In this document: piece after piece, positions 34,801 through 43,063 of the stretch
Position numbering within the stretch: position 1 is the first letter of the stretch
Layout: each line of letters starts with the position of its first letter
Notes under the pieces: generated by a model
The model's input: only the letters and a program-made list of their open reading frames with translations
Told to the model about the DNA's origin: nothing
Databases searched by the model: none
Made by a program: the position numbers and the translations under genes
Assembly: GCA_937995875.1 (NCBI GenBank)
Contig: CALKIW010000034.1
Location: 1 to 50,043 of the forward strand
Direction of reading: 5' to 3'
Length of the DNA: 50,043 bases
From: an uncultured Bacteroidales bacterium
GTDB taxonomy: Bacteria; Bacteroidota; Bacteroidia; Bacteroidales; Bacteroidaceae

Positions 34801-37426
34801 CGGCGGCAGCAACGAAGCGTTGGGGCTTTACGGCTTCCAAAATTTCAAGAGCCTTGCCGAACATCCGTTGAAATTCAGCCATTTCGACAATACTATGTTT
34901 GAGTTTGCTGCACCGTTAATCAACTTATACACCCGGGCACAGCCATTGGGAAAATTAAGTTCTCCCAATGTCAGAATACGGGGTGCAAAAGCAATGGGTA
35001 AACAAGCTATGGAGCAAGAAGTGATGATAGTTGAAGAAGTTTCTGTTGGGAATGCGGAGATGAACGATAGCTATGATCAGACATCGGAGATGAAGAAAAG
35101 TGAAAATACTGAAGTTACTGAACAGCAATACGGTAAGAATGGCCAAGATGGAGCTATACTATTGCGTGAAAACTTTAATGAGACAGCCTTCTTCTTCCCC
35201 GCACTTCTCGCTGACTCACAAGGTAATGTCAAGATTAAGTTCACCTTGCCCGAAAGTGTAACCACTTGGCATTTCATGGGACTTGCGCACAACGAACAAA
35301 TCGACTACGGCATGATCAGCGCAGACGCCGTTGCCGAGAAAACGGTGATGGTGCAGCCCAATCTTCCACGCTTTATCCGTATGGGAGACAAGGCCAACAT
35401 CAGCAGCCGAATCGTGAACACCTCCGATAAAAACATAACCGGCACAGCTCGCTTGCAAATCGTAAATCCGGAAACGGAAGTCGTTGTCTGCGAATGGAGC
35501 AAGCCATACGCCATTGAAAACGGCAAGACCGGTCATGTAGACTTTAGCGTGGATGGTGACAAGCTCGCCGCTCTCGGCAAGGCTGCAGAATTGTATATTG
35601 TACGCATCACGGCAGAAGGTGACGGATATAGCGATGGCGAACAGCATTACTTACCTTTGCTGCCCAACCGTGAATACGTCACTAACACCGTGCCTTTCAC
35701 ACAGAACGGACCCGGCGTCAAAACCATCGACCTGAGCAAACTGTTCCCAACAAACAGTGCGCAAAACAAGCTTACTGTAGAATATACCAACAATCCGGTA
35801 TGGCTCATGATACAGGCCCTGCCATCGGTGGCCAATCCCTACGAGAAGGATGCCATTTCGTTAGCCGCCGCTATCTATGCCAACAGCATCGGATACGGCA
35901 TAGTTAAGTCTGTGCCGAAAATTAAGCAGACCATCAAGCTGTGGCAACAGGAGCAAGGCAAGGAAACGTCTATGGTGAGCAATCTTGAGAAAAACGAAAG
36001 CCTCAAGACGATGGTGCTCTCTGAAACACCTTGGCTGGCCGATGCCGAAAAGGAAACCGACCAGAAGCATCAGCTTATCAACTTCCTCGACGAATCAACT
36101 ATAGGCTACAGGATGGACAACTTTATCCAAAAGCTCCGGAGCCTGCAAAATGCTGACGGATCATTCAGTTGGTGGCCGGGTATGCATGGAAGCGCCTATG
36201 TGACCATAGCTGTGACCAAGATTCTGACCCGTCTCAACACCATGATGGGCACTGTTCAAGATACGTCGGGAATCCTCGACAATGCCTTTGAGTATCTCGA
36301 CCGTCGCATTGCCGAAGAAGTGACAGAACTTAAGAAACAGGAGAAAAAAGGAAAAAAGAACCTCATGCCCAGCGAATTGGCCTGCAATTATCTGTATTGC
36401 AACGCATTGGCCAATCGCAAAGAGACCAAGAACATGACGTATCTTGTGGGACTGTTGGAGAAGATGCCAACCAAACTCACCATCTACGGAAAAGCAGGAT
36501 CAGCCGTCATTCTTGCTCAATATGGCAGAAAACAACGTGCCGGAGAATATCTGCAAAGTGTTAATGAGTACACGGTTTACACCGAAGAAATGGGCCGATA
36601 TTTCGACACCCCACGTGCACAATACAGTTGGTCAGACCACAAAATCCCCACGCAGGTGGCAGCCATAGAGGCTATGAAACTCATCAAGCCAAACGATAGC
36701 AAGACCATCGAAGAAATGCTTCGCTGGCTGTTGCAAGAGAAACGCACTACCGGTTGGAACACGCCAATCAATGCCACAGATGCTGTCTTTGCATTCTTGA
36801 CCGATGAACACAGCAAAGTGGATAAGGACAAGCTCTCCTCCGGAGAACAGACTACGCTCAAAATCGACGGTCAGACGCTGGCACTGCCACAGGCAACAGC
36901 CGGATTGGGTTATGTCAAGACGTCTGCTTTTGCCGGCAACAACACTACATTTACGGCCGAAAAGACGAGCGACGGAACGTCGTGGGGAGCACTCTACGCA
37001 CAGTTCTGGCAGGAAAATACGGAAGTGAAGAGTGCATCGTCGGGACTGACTGTTCGACGCGAAATTATATCTGCCGACGGCAAGAAGAACGCCACAAGAC
37101 TTCGAGTGGGCGACAAAATAACAGTGCGCATCACCATCAAGGCCGACCGTGACTATGACTTCGTGCAAGTGCAGGACAAACGTGCCGCCTGCTTAGAGCC
37201 TGTAGGACAAATCAGCGGGTATCATTGGGGCTACTATTGCAGTCCTCAAGACAATGTAACCTCCTACTATTTTGACCGTATGGGCAAAGGAACGCATGTT
37301 GTAGAAACTCAATATTACATAGACAGAGAGGGAGATTATACGACGGGAATTTGTACGGCGCAATGCGCATACAGCCCGGATTTCTCAGCAAGAGAAGCTG
37401 CCACGAGGCTTCATGTTGTCAAATAA
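31862..37426 (+). CDS. Alpha-2-macroglobulin family protein without thioester motif
   Basis: Very large envelope protein, 1854 residues. A signal peptide covers about 1-19. An N-terminal helical region (about 20-250) is followed by macroglobulin-type beta domains, including an MG2-like segment starting YTDRSIYRPGQQVHVTAIAY (about 500). A charged acidic stretch (about 1040-1090) takes the place of a bait region and leads into NFNETAFFFPAL, the A2M core. A helical toroid (about 1300-1700) contains DGSFSWWPG. The CxEQ thioester expected before the toroid is absent: that place reads LPSVANPYEKDA. Known bacterial A2Ms trap proteases at the envelope; this belongs to the type without a covalent trap. 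The DUF1573 gene follows 42 bases later. Confidence 0.9.
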   Translation: MKKVIFFLILLLMPASIYAESYTSLWKKVAEAQSKDLPQTQMECLGRIISKAENDKQYGHLLKAQLQQAAVQTQISPDSLTIEIDRLVQKAENAKDEVLGAVYASVLGKVYQQQEDTDAEQKSKMWFARSMANPKLLAEHKSEEYSPAIAEGIDSKIFYNDLLHVIGFEAKDYNTLHRYYSQSGNRAAACITALCQLRENSDENVMDARKSKFLQKIDSLINVYGDLREAGELAIEHYNYISECEDSKVEDRINYINYALSRWGAWPRMNILRNAQSELQRPAFNINIGDYMLLPDTEREVRINSIRNINELNVSLYRLNVKGNTELNPDRKEDYAKLQKLILPGIVQNVTRKYIGQPAWKENSDSITLKGLPIGVYLMEATTDNKDIAPQRALLRVSNLYVMHEGQPDKRIRFVVVNATTGKPVPGAHLVLSSKWGDRYEKAKKINLTSDKNGEVIHRCDGRTPYQIYVYTNEDHACGNFDLNGYYSHWDGNTVQQILNVYTDRSIYRPGQQVHVTAIAYETNSETLRSNAIGSRKITFSLRDANDKEVITKDVMTDDYGTAATTFSLPQNGLTGRFSIYAKGERLFGGISFNVEQYKRPTFQVRFDAYNEKYTPGDTVQVQGRAESYAGVPVQGAKVEYTVERRRSIWRYWRIDESASTLITDSTITADDGTFTAKMPMLFPDDIEPGMPLYYNVVVNAKVTDGAGETHEGSFSLPLSNKSAILLCDLPEKSLRDSLKTFTFTRKNIAGEDIAGTIRYQIDGSAWKTAAANQKISIDRKLASGKHRIVGICENDTVTHDFIIFSYNDKKPVVETHDWFYISGKRFSDDGKPVYMQLGSSDEDVNIYYSVFTGDKILSQGRKVLSNSVMTEKLTYKEAYGDGITVNIAWVKQGRLYTHNFTLERPVPKKELTLSWKTFRDKLIPGQNEEWTLQILGPDGKPSKSQLLATMYDKSLDDIIKHHWDFTVNFDLALPYVQWYGGSNEALGLYGFQNFKSLAEHPLKFSHFDNTMFEFAAPLINLYTRAQPLGKLSSPNVRIRGAKAMGKQAMEQEVMIVEEVSVGNAEMNDSYDQTSEMKKSENTEVTEQQYGKNGQDGAILLRENFNETAFFFPALLADSQGNVKIKFTLPESVTTWHFMGLAHNEQIDYGMISADAVAEKTVMVQPNLPRFIRMGDKANISSRIVNTSDKNITGTARLQIVNPETEVVVCEWSKPYAIENGKTGHVDFSVDGDKLAALGKAAELYIVRITAEGDGYSDGEQHYLPLLPNREYVTNTVPFTQNGPGVKTIDLSKLFPTNSAQNKLTVEYTNNPVWLMIQALPSVANPYEKDAISLAAAIYANSIGYGIVKSVPKIKQTIKLWQQEQGKETSMVSNLEKNESLKTMVLSETPWLADAEKETDQKHQLINFLDESTIGYRMDNFIQKLRSLQNADGSFSWWPGMHGSAYVTIAVTKILTRLNTMMGTVQDTSGILDNAFEYLDRRIAEEVTELKKQEKKGKKNLMPSELACNYLYCNALANRKETKNMTYLVGLLEKMPTKLTIYGKAGSAVILAQYGRKQRAGEYLQSVNEYTVYTEEMGRYFDTPRAQYSWSDHKIPTQVAAIEAMKLIKPNDSKTIEEMLRWLLQEKRTTGWNTPINATDAVFAFLTDEHSKVDKDKLSSGEQTTLKIDGQTLALPQATAGLGYVKTSAFAGNNTTFTAEKTSDGTSWGALYAQFWQENTEVKSASSGLTVRREIISADGKKNATRLRVGDKITVRITIKADRDYDFVQVQDKRAACLEPVGQISGYHWGYYCSPQDNVTSYYFDRMGKGTHVVETQYYIDREGDYTTGICTAQCAYSPDFSAREAATRLHVVK

Positions 37427-37468
37427 TGCTCCCCACACAGCTATCATTAAGGGAATTAAAAAGAAAAT

Positions 37469-38542
37469 ATGAATAAGAAATATATCGTGACCTCTCTATT
37501 AGCATTGTTGCTTTGGAATGCTAATGCCCAAGAGATCACCACCGAAAACAGGGTTATCGACTGTGGACAAGTAGTCTTTAAGTCTCCCGTAACGGCTGAG
37601 TTCGTGATGCAAAACAGTGGCGGTCGGCCATTGGTCATCGACGATGTGCGCACCGGTTGCGGCTGTACCACAGTAGATTATCCTCAGTCCCCTATTCCAT
37701 CCGGCCAAAAATTCATGGTGAAAATCACCTATGATGCCAAGCAAATGGGACATTTCAACAAACAAATAGGCATCTATGGCAATGGCTCTAAAGAGCCTTT
37801 AATGCTCTCCCTGCGTGGAGTTGTGGTAGCAGAAGTTGTTGATTTTCAAGGAGAATACCATTACCGATTAGGGGATATGATGGTCGATATGAACGACATA
37901 GAGTTTGACAATGTGAATCGTGGAGACCGGCCGACTCAAAAAATACATATCAAGAACGTGACTTCCACAATTACCGAGCCGGTGATTATGCATCTTCCGG
38001 ACTATCTCAGCGCAGAAATATCACCCTCGAAGATTGCACCCGGACGTAGCGGGACGGTGACGCTTATACTCGATTCTCACCGCTTGCGCGAGCTCGGACT
38101 GACTCAAACGTCCGTGTATCTGGGTGCTTTCCCCGGCGATAAAGTATCTCCCGAAAAAGAAATTTCGGTTTCCACTGTATTGCTTCCGGGCTTCGAAAAT
38201 ATGACAAAGGCCGTTCGTGCCTATGCGCCCAAGATGCGCTTATCGGCCGGAAGCCTTGAAATGGGCAGCTTTAATGGGAAGAGCAAGAAGAAAGGAACTA
38301 TCGAAATTACCAATGAGGGACGCACAACATTGAAGATTAACCGTCTGCAAATGTTTACGACAGGATTGGAGGTATCTCTGAATAAGACAGAAATTGCGCC
38401 GGGAGATAAAGCCAAACTTAAGGTGACGGCCGTGGCTGAAAAGCTGAAAAATGCCCGTTCCAAGCCACGTGTACTGATGATTACCAACGACCCGGAAAAC
38501 ACGAAAGTAGTGATTAATATCAATGTGGACAGACAGAAGTAA
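37469..38542 (+). CDS. DUF1573-domain exported protein
   Basis: Protein of 357 residues. A signal peptide MNKKYIVTSLLALLLWNANA is followed by a DUF1573 domain (about 22-125) with the signature RTGCGCTTVDYP and KITYDAKQMGHFNK, then two further Ig-like beta domains (about 130-240 and 245-357) ending in a similar pattern (NDPENTKVVININV). The fold resembles MSP/ASPM-type beta sandwiches. Function is not established. It is probably cotranscribed with the macroglobulin gene and exported to the same compartment. Confidence 0.88.
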   Translation: MNKKYIVTSLLALLLWNANAQEITTENRVIDCGQVVFKSPVTAEFVMQNSGGRPLVIDDVRTGCGCTTVDYPQSPIPSGQKFMVKITYDAKQMGHFNKQIGIYGNGSKEPLMLSLRGVVVAEVVDFQGEYHYRLGDMMVDMNDIEFDNVNRGDRPTQKIHIKNVTSTITEPVIMHLPDYLSAEISPSKIAPGRSGTVTLILDSHRLRELGLTQTSVYLGAFPGDKVSPEKEISVSTVLLPGFENMTKAVRAYAPKMRLSAGSLEMGSFNGKSKKKGTIEITNEGRTTLKINRLQMFTTGLEVSLNKTEIAPGDKAKLKVTAVAEKLKNARSKPRVLMITNDPENTKVVININVDRQK

Positions 38543-38660
38543 AGCAACCAACGCTTGGTGACGCAACGGATTAAACCGATGAATGTCGTTGTGGATGTTC
38601 AAAAACAAAAAGTTAGTATAGGGGAAAAGAAAGTAATTAGCGTTAACTCTTGATTCAAAG

Positions 38661-39521
38661 ATGGATGTACAAATAGAAATAGATGGCGGAAGCGGATTTT
38701 GTTTTGGCGTGACCACCGCTATTAAGAAGGCGGAAGAAGAACTTGCTGCCGGCAAGACCCTATACTGTTTAGGAGATATTGTCCACAACAGTATGGAGGT
38801 AAACCGTCTCCACAAACAAGGACTGATTACCATTAACCATGAACAACTGAAAGCACTTCACAACGTAAAAGTGTTGCTCAGGGCACATGGCGAGCCACCT
38901 GAAACATACGAACTGGCCAAACGAAACAACATTGAAATTATTGACGCAACCTGTCCAGTTGTGTTAGCCTTGCAAAGAAGAATTAAAAAGACATCTGATG
39001 AAAGTCCTGAAGGACAAATCGTTATCTTTGGAAAGAACGGCCATGCTGAAGTTCTTGGCCTGGTAGGACAAACACATGCAGAGGCTATTGTGGTGGAAAG
39101 TATTGAAGATGTTAAGAAACTCGACTTCAACCGAAGCATTTATCTATACTCTCAAACCACCAAAAGTCTCGACGAATTCCATCATATCATCGACTATATT
39201 CAGAAGCATATATCGCCCAAAGCAACCTTTAAGAGCTTCGATACCATTTGTCGGCAGGTGGCCAACCGTATGCCCAACATTGCCGAGTTTGCCACCAAAC
39301 ACGATCTTATCTTGTTTGTGAGTGGACGAAAAAGCTCTAACGGGAAGGTGCTTTTTAAGGAATGCGAGCATGTAAACCCCAATAGTTATCAGATAGAAAG
39401 TGCTGACGAGATAGACTTTAAATGGTTTAAAGGCGTGAAAACTATTGGAATCTGCGGAGCTACAAGCACGCCAAAATGGCTGATGGAAGAATGTAGAGAT
39501 GCCATTTTAAGTCACGAATAG
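38661..39521 (+). CDS. ispH: 4-hydroxy-3-methylbut-2-enyl diphosphate reductase
   Basis: Last enzyme of the MEP isoprenoid pathway, making IPP and DMAPP from HMBPP. It has 286 residues, normal for the family. The three cluster Cys sit in GFCFGVTTA (C14), DATCPVV (about C97) and DTICRQVANRM (about C196). Substrate-binding motifs are intact: DIVHNSMEV, LRAHGEPP, NGHAEVLG, SGRKSSN. It lies 118 bases after the DUF1573 gene, with no clear promoter box, so it may be partly cotranscribed. Confidence 0.95.
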   Translation: MDVQIEIDGGSGFCFGVTTAIKKAEEELAAGKTLYCLGDIVHNSMEVNRLHKQGLITINHEQLKALHNVKVLLRAHGEPPETYELAKRNNIEIIDATCPVVLALQRRIKKTSDESPEGQIVIFGKNGHAEVLGLVGQTHAEAIVVESIEDVKKLDFNRSIYLYSQTTKSLDEFHHIIDYIQKHISPKATFKSFDTICRQVANRMPNIAEFATKHDLILFVSGRKSSNGKVLFKECEHVNPNSYQIESADEIDFKWFKGVKTIGICGATSTPKWLMEECRDAILSHE

Positions 39522-39546
39522 TTTTATTTTCAATATTTTCTATATC

Positions 39547-39569
39547 TCTCTTTACCCTTTGTAAAGAGA
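39547..39569. repeat. 9-bp inverted repeat between ispH and clpB
   Basis: TCTCTTTAC / GTAAAGAGA with a 5-base loop. No T run follows on either strand, so either a weak terminator or a regulatory palindrome ahead of clpB. No HrcA-type CIRCE element is present in the 282-base gap. Confidence 0.35.
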
Positions 39570-39803
39570 CAATATGGCTTTTACGCCTTAAATTTTAGCC
39601 AGAAACACAACGACAAAACACCTCTGTCATTTTGTCATAAAATCCGAATGGGCATATAATTTGACTTTAATGATGTGAAAACGAAAACTGTATAACATAT
39701 ATCAGTAAACGTTTTTTAGAATCAATAAATAAGATATTTCATATCGAAAAAGAAAAAGAATAGAAACGATAAAAGCAAAAGATAATAAAGAAAGGAGCAA
39801 ATT

Positions 39804-42392
39804 ATGACATTCGAAAAATTTACGATTAAGGCCCAAGAGGCTGTACAGGAGGCAGTGAACACTGCTCGGCAAGCCAATCAACAAGCCATTGAGCCAATAC
39901 ATCTGTTGCAGGGCATTATACAGAAAGGTAAGGACGTTACCAATTTCGTGTTTCAGAAGTTGGGTATCAACGTGATGCAGATTGAGAATTTAGTTCAAAA
40001 CGAGTTGCAACATCTGCCACGTGTGGAGGGCGGACAGCCTTATTTTTCAAACGAGACTAACCAAGTATTGCAGCGTGCTATCGACCTCGCACAGAAGATG
40101 GGCGACGAGTTTGTGTCCGTAGAACCTATGCTGTTGGCCATTTTACAGAGCAACTCCCCTGCCGGTCGCATTCTGAAAGATGCCGGGTGCACAGAGGAAG
40201 GGTTACAAAAGGCCATTCAGGAACTGCGTCAGGGACAGAAAGTGCAGAGCCAGAGCGGTGACGAGAACTATCAGGCACTGTCGAAATATGCCAAGAATCT
40301 GGTAGACGAGGCCCGCAAGGGAAAACTCGACCCAGTGATCGGACGTGATGAGGAGATACGTCGCGTATTGCAAATTCTCTCCCGTCGTACCAAGAACAAC
40401 CCCATATTAATTGGTGAGCCCGGCACGGGTAAGACCGCCATTGCTGAGGGTTTGGCACAACGCATCGTGCGGGGAGACGTGCCGGAGAACTTGAAAAACA
40501 AACAACTCTACTCGCTCGATATGGGCGCGCTGGTGGCCGGAGCAAAGTATAAGGGTGAGTTTGAGGAACGACTGAAAAGTGTTATCAAGGAGGTAACCGG
40601 CGCTGAAGGCAACATTATTCTGTTCATTGACGAGATTCACACGCTCGTGGGTGCCGGTGGCGGAGAGGGAGCGATGGACGCGGCCAACATCCTGAAGCCT
40701 GCCTTGGCACGTGGCGAACTGCGCGCCATCGGTGCCACGACGCTGAACGAATATCAAAAATACTTTGAGAAGGATGCTGCGTTGGAGCGTCGTTTTCAAA
40801 CCGTTATGGTAGACGAGCCAAGCGAATTGGACGCCATTTCCATCCTTCGCGGACTGAAAGAACGTTATGAAAACCACCATAAAGTACGTATTCAGGACGA
40901 TGCCTGTATCGCTGCGGTGCAGCTTTCCGAGCGCTACATATCCGAACGCTTCCTTCCCGACAAGGCGATCGACCTGATGGACGAGGCAGCTGCCAAGCTG
41001 AGGATGGAGCGCGACTCTGTGCCTGAGGAACTCGACGAGATTACCCGACGTCTCAAGCAGTTGGAGATTGAGCGCGAAGCCATCAAGCGTGAGAACGACG
41101 AGGCGAAAATTCAGCAACTCGACAAGGACATTGCCGAACTGAAAGAGCAGGAGCGTCAGTATCGCGCGAAATGGGAAACGGAGAAAGAGCTTGTCGATAA
41201 GATACAGCAGGACAAGCAGGAAATGGAAAACCTGCGGTTTGAAGCTGAGCGCGCTGAACGCGAGGGCAACTACGGACGCGTGGCCGAAATACGCTACGGG
41301 AAGTTGAAACAACTGCAGGACGACATCGACAACATACAGATTCAGCTCAAGGCAACACAAGGTGGCGAAGCTATGATTAGGGAGGAAGTGACGGCCGACG
41401 ACATTGCCGAAGTGGTGAGTCGATGGACCGGAATACCCGTGACTCGGATGATGCAGAGCGAGCGAGAGAAGCTGCTGCACCTCGAAGCAGAACTCCATCA
41501 ACGTGTGATTGGGCAGAACGAAGCCATCCAAGCCGTGTCTGATGCCGTGCGTCGGAGCCGTGCAGGTTTGCAGGATCCTAAGAAACCCATCGCCTCGTTC
41601 ATCTTTCTCGGCACCACCGGAACGGGAAAAACCGAGCTGGCCAAAGCCTTAGCAGAGTACCTGTTTAACGATGAGAACATGATGACACGTATCGACATGA
41701 GTGAGTATCAGGAAAAATTCAGCGTGTCGCGACTCATCGGTGCGCCTCCCGGATATGTAGGGTATGACGAGGGCGGACAGCTCACGGAGGCCGTGCGACG
41801 CAAGCCCTACAGCGTGGTATTGTTCGACGAAATCGAAAAGGCGCACCCCGACGTGTTCAATATCTTGTTGCAGGTGCTCGACGACGGGCGTCTGACCGAC
41901 AATAAGGGGCGCACGGTGAACTTCAAGAACACCATCATCATCATGACCTCCAACCTCGGCAGTCAGTACATACAGGAACGCTTTGCCGACCTCAACGACC
42001 ACAACCGTGAGGAAGTCATCAATGACACGCGCCACAACGTAATGGAAATGCTTAAGAAAACCATCCGTCCGGAGTTCCTCAACCGTATTGACGACATCAT
42101 CATGTTCCTGCCACTCACCAAGCACGAGATTGCTGAGGTGGTGACATTACAGATGAATCGCGTGCGCAGCATGCTTGAGCCACAAGGCTTCAACATCGAG
42201 TGGACACCCGATGCCATCGACTGGTTGGCCAACGTAGGCTACAATCCGGAGTTTGGAGCACGTCCCGTCAAGCGTGCCATTCAGGAGTATGTGCTCAATG
42301 ATTTGAGTAAGAAAATCTTAGCCGAACAGGTGATTCGGGAGAAGCCCATCATCGTAGATGCTAACGCCGACGGTTTAGCGTTCCGCAACTAA
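39804..42392 (+). CDS. clpB: ATP-dependent disaggregase ClpB
   Basis: Hsp100 chaperone of 862 residues that pulls apart aggregates with DnaK. Order: N-terminal Clp repeat domain (about 1-145), first AAA module with GEPGTGKTAIAEG and the IDEIHTLVGAGG Walker B, a coiled-coil middle domain (about 400-525, rich in Glu, Lys and Arg, with the EREAIKRENDEAKIQQL region), second AAA module with LGTTGTGKTELAK and VVLFDEIEKAHPD, and the small D2 end with NPEFGARPVKRAIQ. It has no ClpP-binding IGF loop, in line with ClpB rather than ClpA. Monocistronic with a strong terminator. Confidence 0.97.
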   Translation: MTFEKFTIKAQEAVQEAVNTARQANQQAIEPIHLLQGIIQKGKDVTNFVFQKLGINVMQIENLVQNELQHLPRVEGGQPYFSNETNQVLQRAIDLAQKMGDEFVSVEPMLLAILQSNSPAGRILKDAGCTEEGLQKAIQELRQGQKVQSQSGDENYQALSKYAKNLVDEARKGKLDPVIGRDEEIRRVLQILSRRTKNNPILIGEPGTGKTAIAEGLAQRIVRGDVPENLKNKQLYSLDMGALVAGAKYKGEFEERLKSVIKEVTGAEGNIILFIDEIHTLVGAGGGEGAMDAANILKPALARGELRAIGATTLNEYQKYFEKDAALERRFQTVMVDEPSELDAISILRGLKERYENHHKVRIQDDACIAAVQLSERYISERFLPDKAIDLMDEAAAKLRMERDSVPEELDEITRRLKQLEIEREAIKRENDEAKIQQLDKDIAELKEQERQYRAKWETEKELVDKIQQDKQEMENLRFEAERAEREGNYGRVAEIRYGKLKQLQDDIDNIQIQLKATQGGEAMIREEVTADDIAEVVSRWTGIPVTRMMQSEREKLLHLEAELHQRVIGQNEAIQAVSDAVRRSRAGLQDPKKPIASFIFLGTTGTGKTELAKALAEYLFNDENMMTRIDMSEYQEKFSVSRLIGAPPGYVGYDEGGQLTEAVRRKPYSVVLFDEIEKAHPDVFNILLQVLDDGRLTDNKGRTVNFKNTIIIMTSNLGSQYIQERFADLNDHNREEVINDTRHNVMEMLKKTIRPEFLNRIDDIIMFLPLTKHEIAEVVTLQMNRVRSMLEPQGFNIEWTPDAIDWLANVGYNPEFGARPVKRAIQEYVLNDLSKKILAEQVIREKPIIVDANADGLAFRN

Positions 42393-42415
42393 CGGTTAAA
42401 AGTTAATGATTAAGC

Positions 42416-42451
42416 AAGGGGATATGCCACAATAGCATGTCCCCTTCTTTT
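42416..42451 (+). terminator. Terminator of clpB
   Basis: A 12-bp stem (42416-42427 and 42435-42446, one G-T pair) with a 7-base loop and a CTTTT tract, 23 bases after the clpB stop. Confidence 0.85.
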
Positions 42452-42460
42452 GTTATCGTC

Positions 42461-42731
42461 CTAATTCTTGATCACCTTCCTGCCATCGACGATGTACACG
42501 CCCTGTGGCAAGCTCTCAACGTGAGTGTCGAGATACATCTTGTCGAGGGTATGGACGCCGCTCGTGGGAGTGGGAATATCGGTTGTGAGACCGGCAACAC
42601 CGGTACCGTCGGGCACAATCACCACTTCGCACGTCACGATTTTACCGTCTTTCATCAAGTATTTTCTCCGATTCCTCGATGGTAAGCGTGTCGCCACCCG
42701 TGTTCATCATGGAATAGCGGAATCCGCCCAT
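42461..42731 (-). pseudogene. Broken 3' remnant of a probable surface protein
   Basis: On the minus strand two overlapping frames read as one protein interrupted by a frameshift near 42665. The upstream part runs MGGFRYSMMNTGGDTLTIEE; the downstream part runs KYLMKDGKIVTCEVVIVPDG and ends LPQGVYIVDGRKVIKN. The last piece, -LP.G.YIV.G.K-, is a common C-terminal tail of exported Bacteroidetes proteins. The upstream gene body is missing: beyond 42731 the sequence is AT-rich and then tRNA-Phe. Fewer than 100 codons remain. Confidence 0.6.
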
Positions 42732-42808
42732 TTGTACGAATTTGTTAATAAAACACAAAACCACAAAAATTGATTTACAATTATTCTTTATATTGACGAA
42801 TAAACCAT

Positions 42809-42816
42809 ACCTTTGC
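42809..42816 (+). promoter_or_regulatory. -7 box of tRNA-Phe
   Basis: TACCTTTG, 17 bases before the tRNA. Confidence 0.55.
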
Positions 42817-42833
42817 ACCCACAAAACGATAGG

Positions 42834-42905
42834 GTACCTTAGCTCAGGTGGTAGAGCAATGGACTGAAAATCCATGTGTCCTTGGTTCAACTCCAAGAGG
42901 TACCA
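42834..42905 (+). tRNA. tRNA-Phe (anticodon GAA)
   Basis: A 72-base cloverleaf. The acceptor pairs GGTACCT with AGGTACC, discriminator A. The anticodon arm TGGA-CTGAAAA-TCCA exposes GAA. The T arm is CTTGG-TTCAACT-CCAAG. CCA is not encoded. Confidence 0.95.
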
Positions 42906-42918
42906 CTCTCCTTTCCAT

Positions 42919-42953
42919 AAGTCCGAAATTTATAAATGAGTTCGGACTTTTTT
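42919..42953 (+). terminator. Terminator of tRNA-Phe
   Basis: Arms AAGTCCGAA and TTCGGACTT (42919-42927, 42941-42949) followed by a T run, 13 bases after the tRNA. Confidence 0.9.
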
Positions 42954-43023
42954 GTTTTCATAAATAATTCTTTCAAAGAAAGTTAAAATAAATAAGCAGT
43001 AGCGAAGTTTACTTACAAATGAG

Positions 43024-43031
43024 TATCTTTG
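43024..43031 (+). promoter_or_regulatory. -7 box of the polygalacturonase gene
   Basis: TATCTTTG, 32 bases before the start codon; no clear TTTG box at the usual distance. Confidence 0.5.
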
Positions 43032-43063
43032 TGCAAGATTAGCAAACTATAAACTATCTATTC

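Noticed and set aside
31862..37426. Hidden thioester site in the macroglobulin
   Set aside because: No C-x-E-Q is present where the toroid begins; the aligned place reads LPSVANPYEKDA.
42737..42896. Minus-strand frame continuing from the surface-protein remnant through tRNA-Phe
   Set aside because: It is the antisense of a perfect tRNA and an AT-rich spacer; only the part below 42731 looks like protein.
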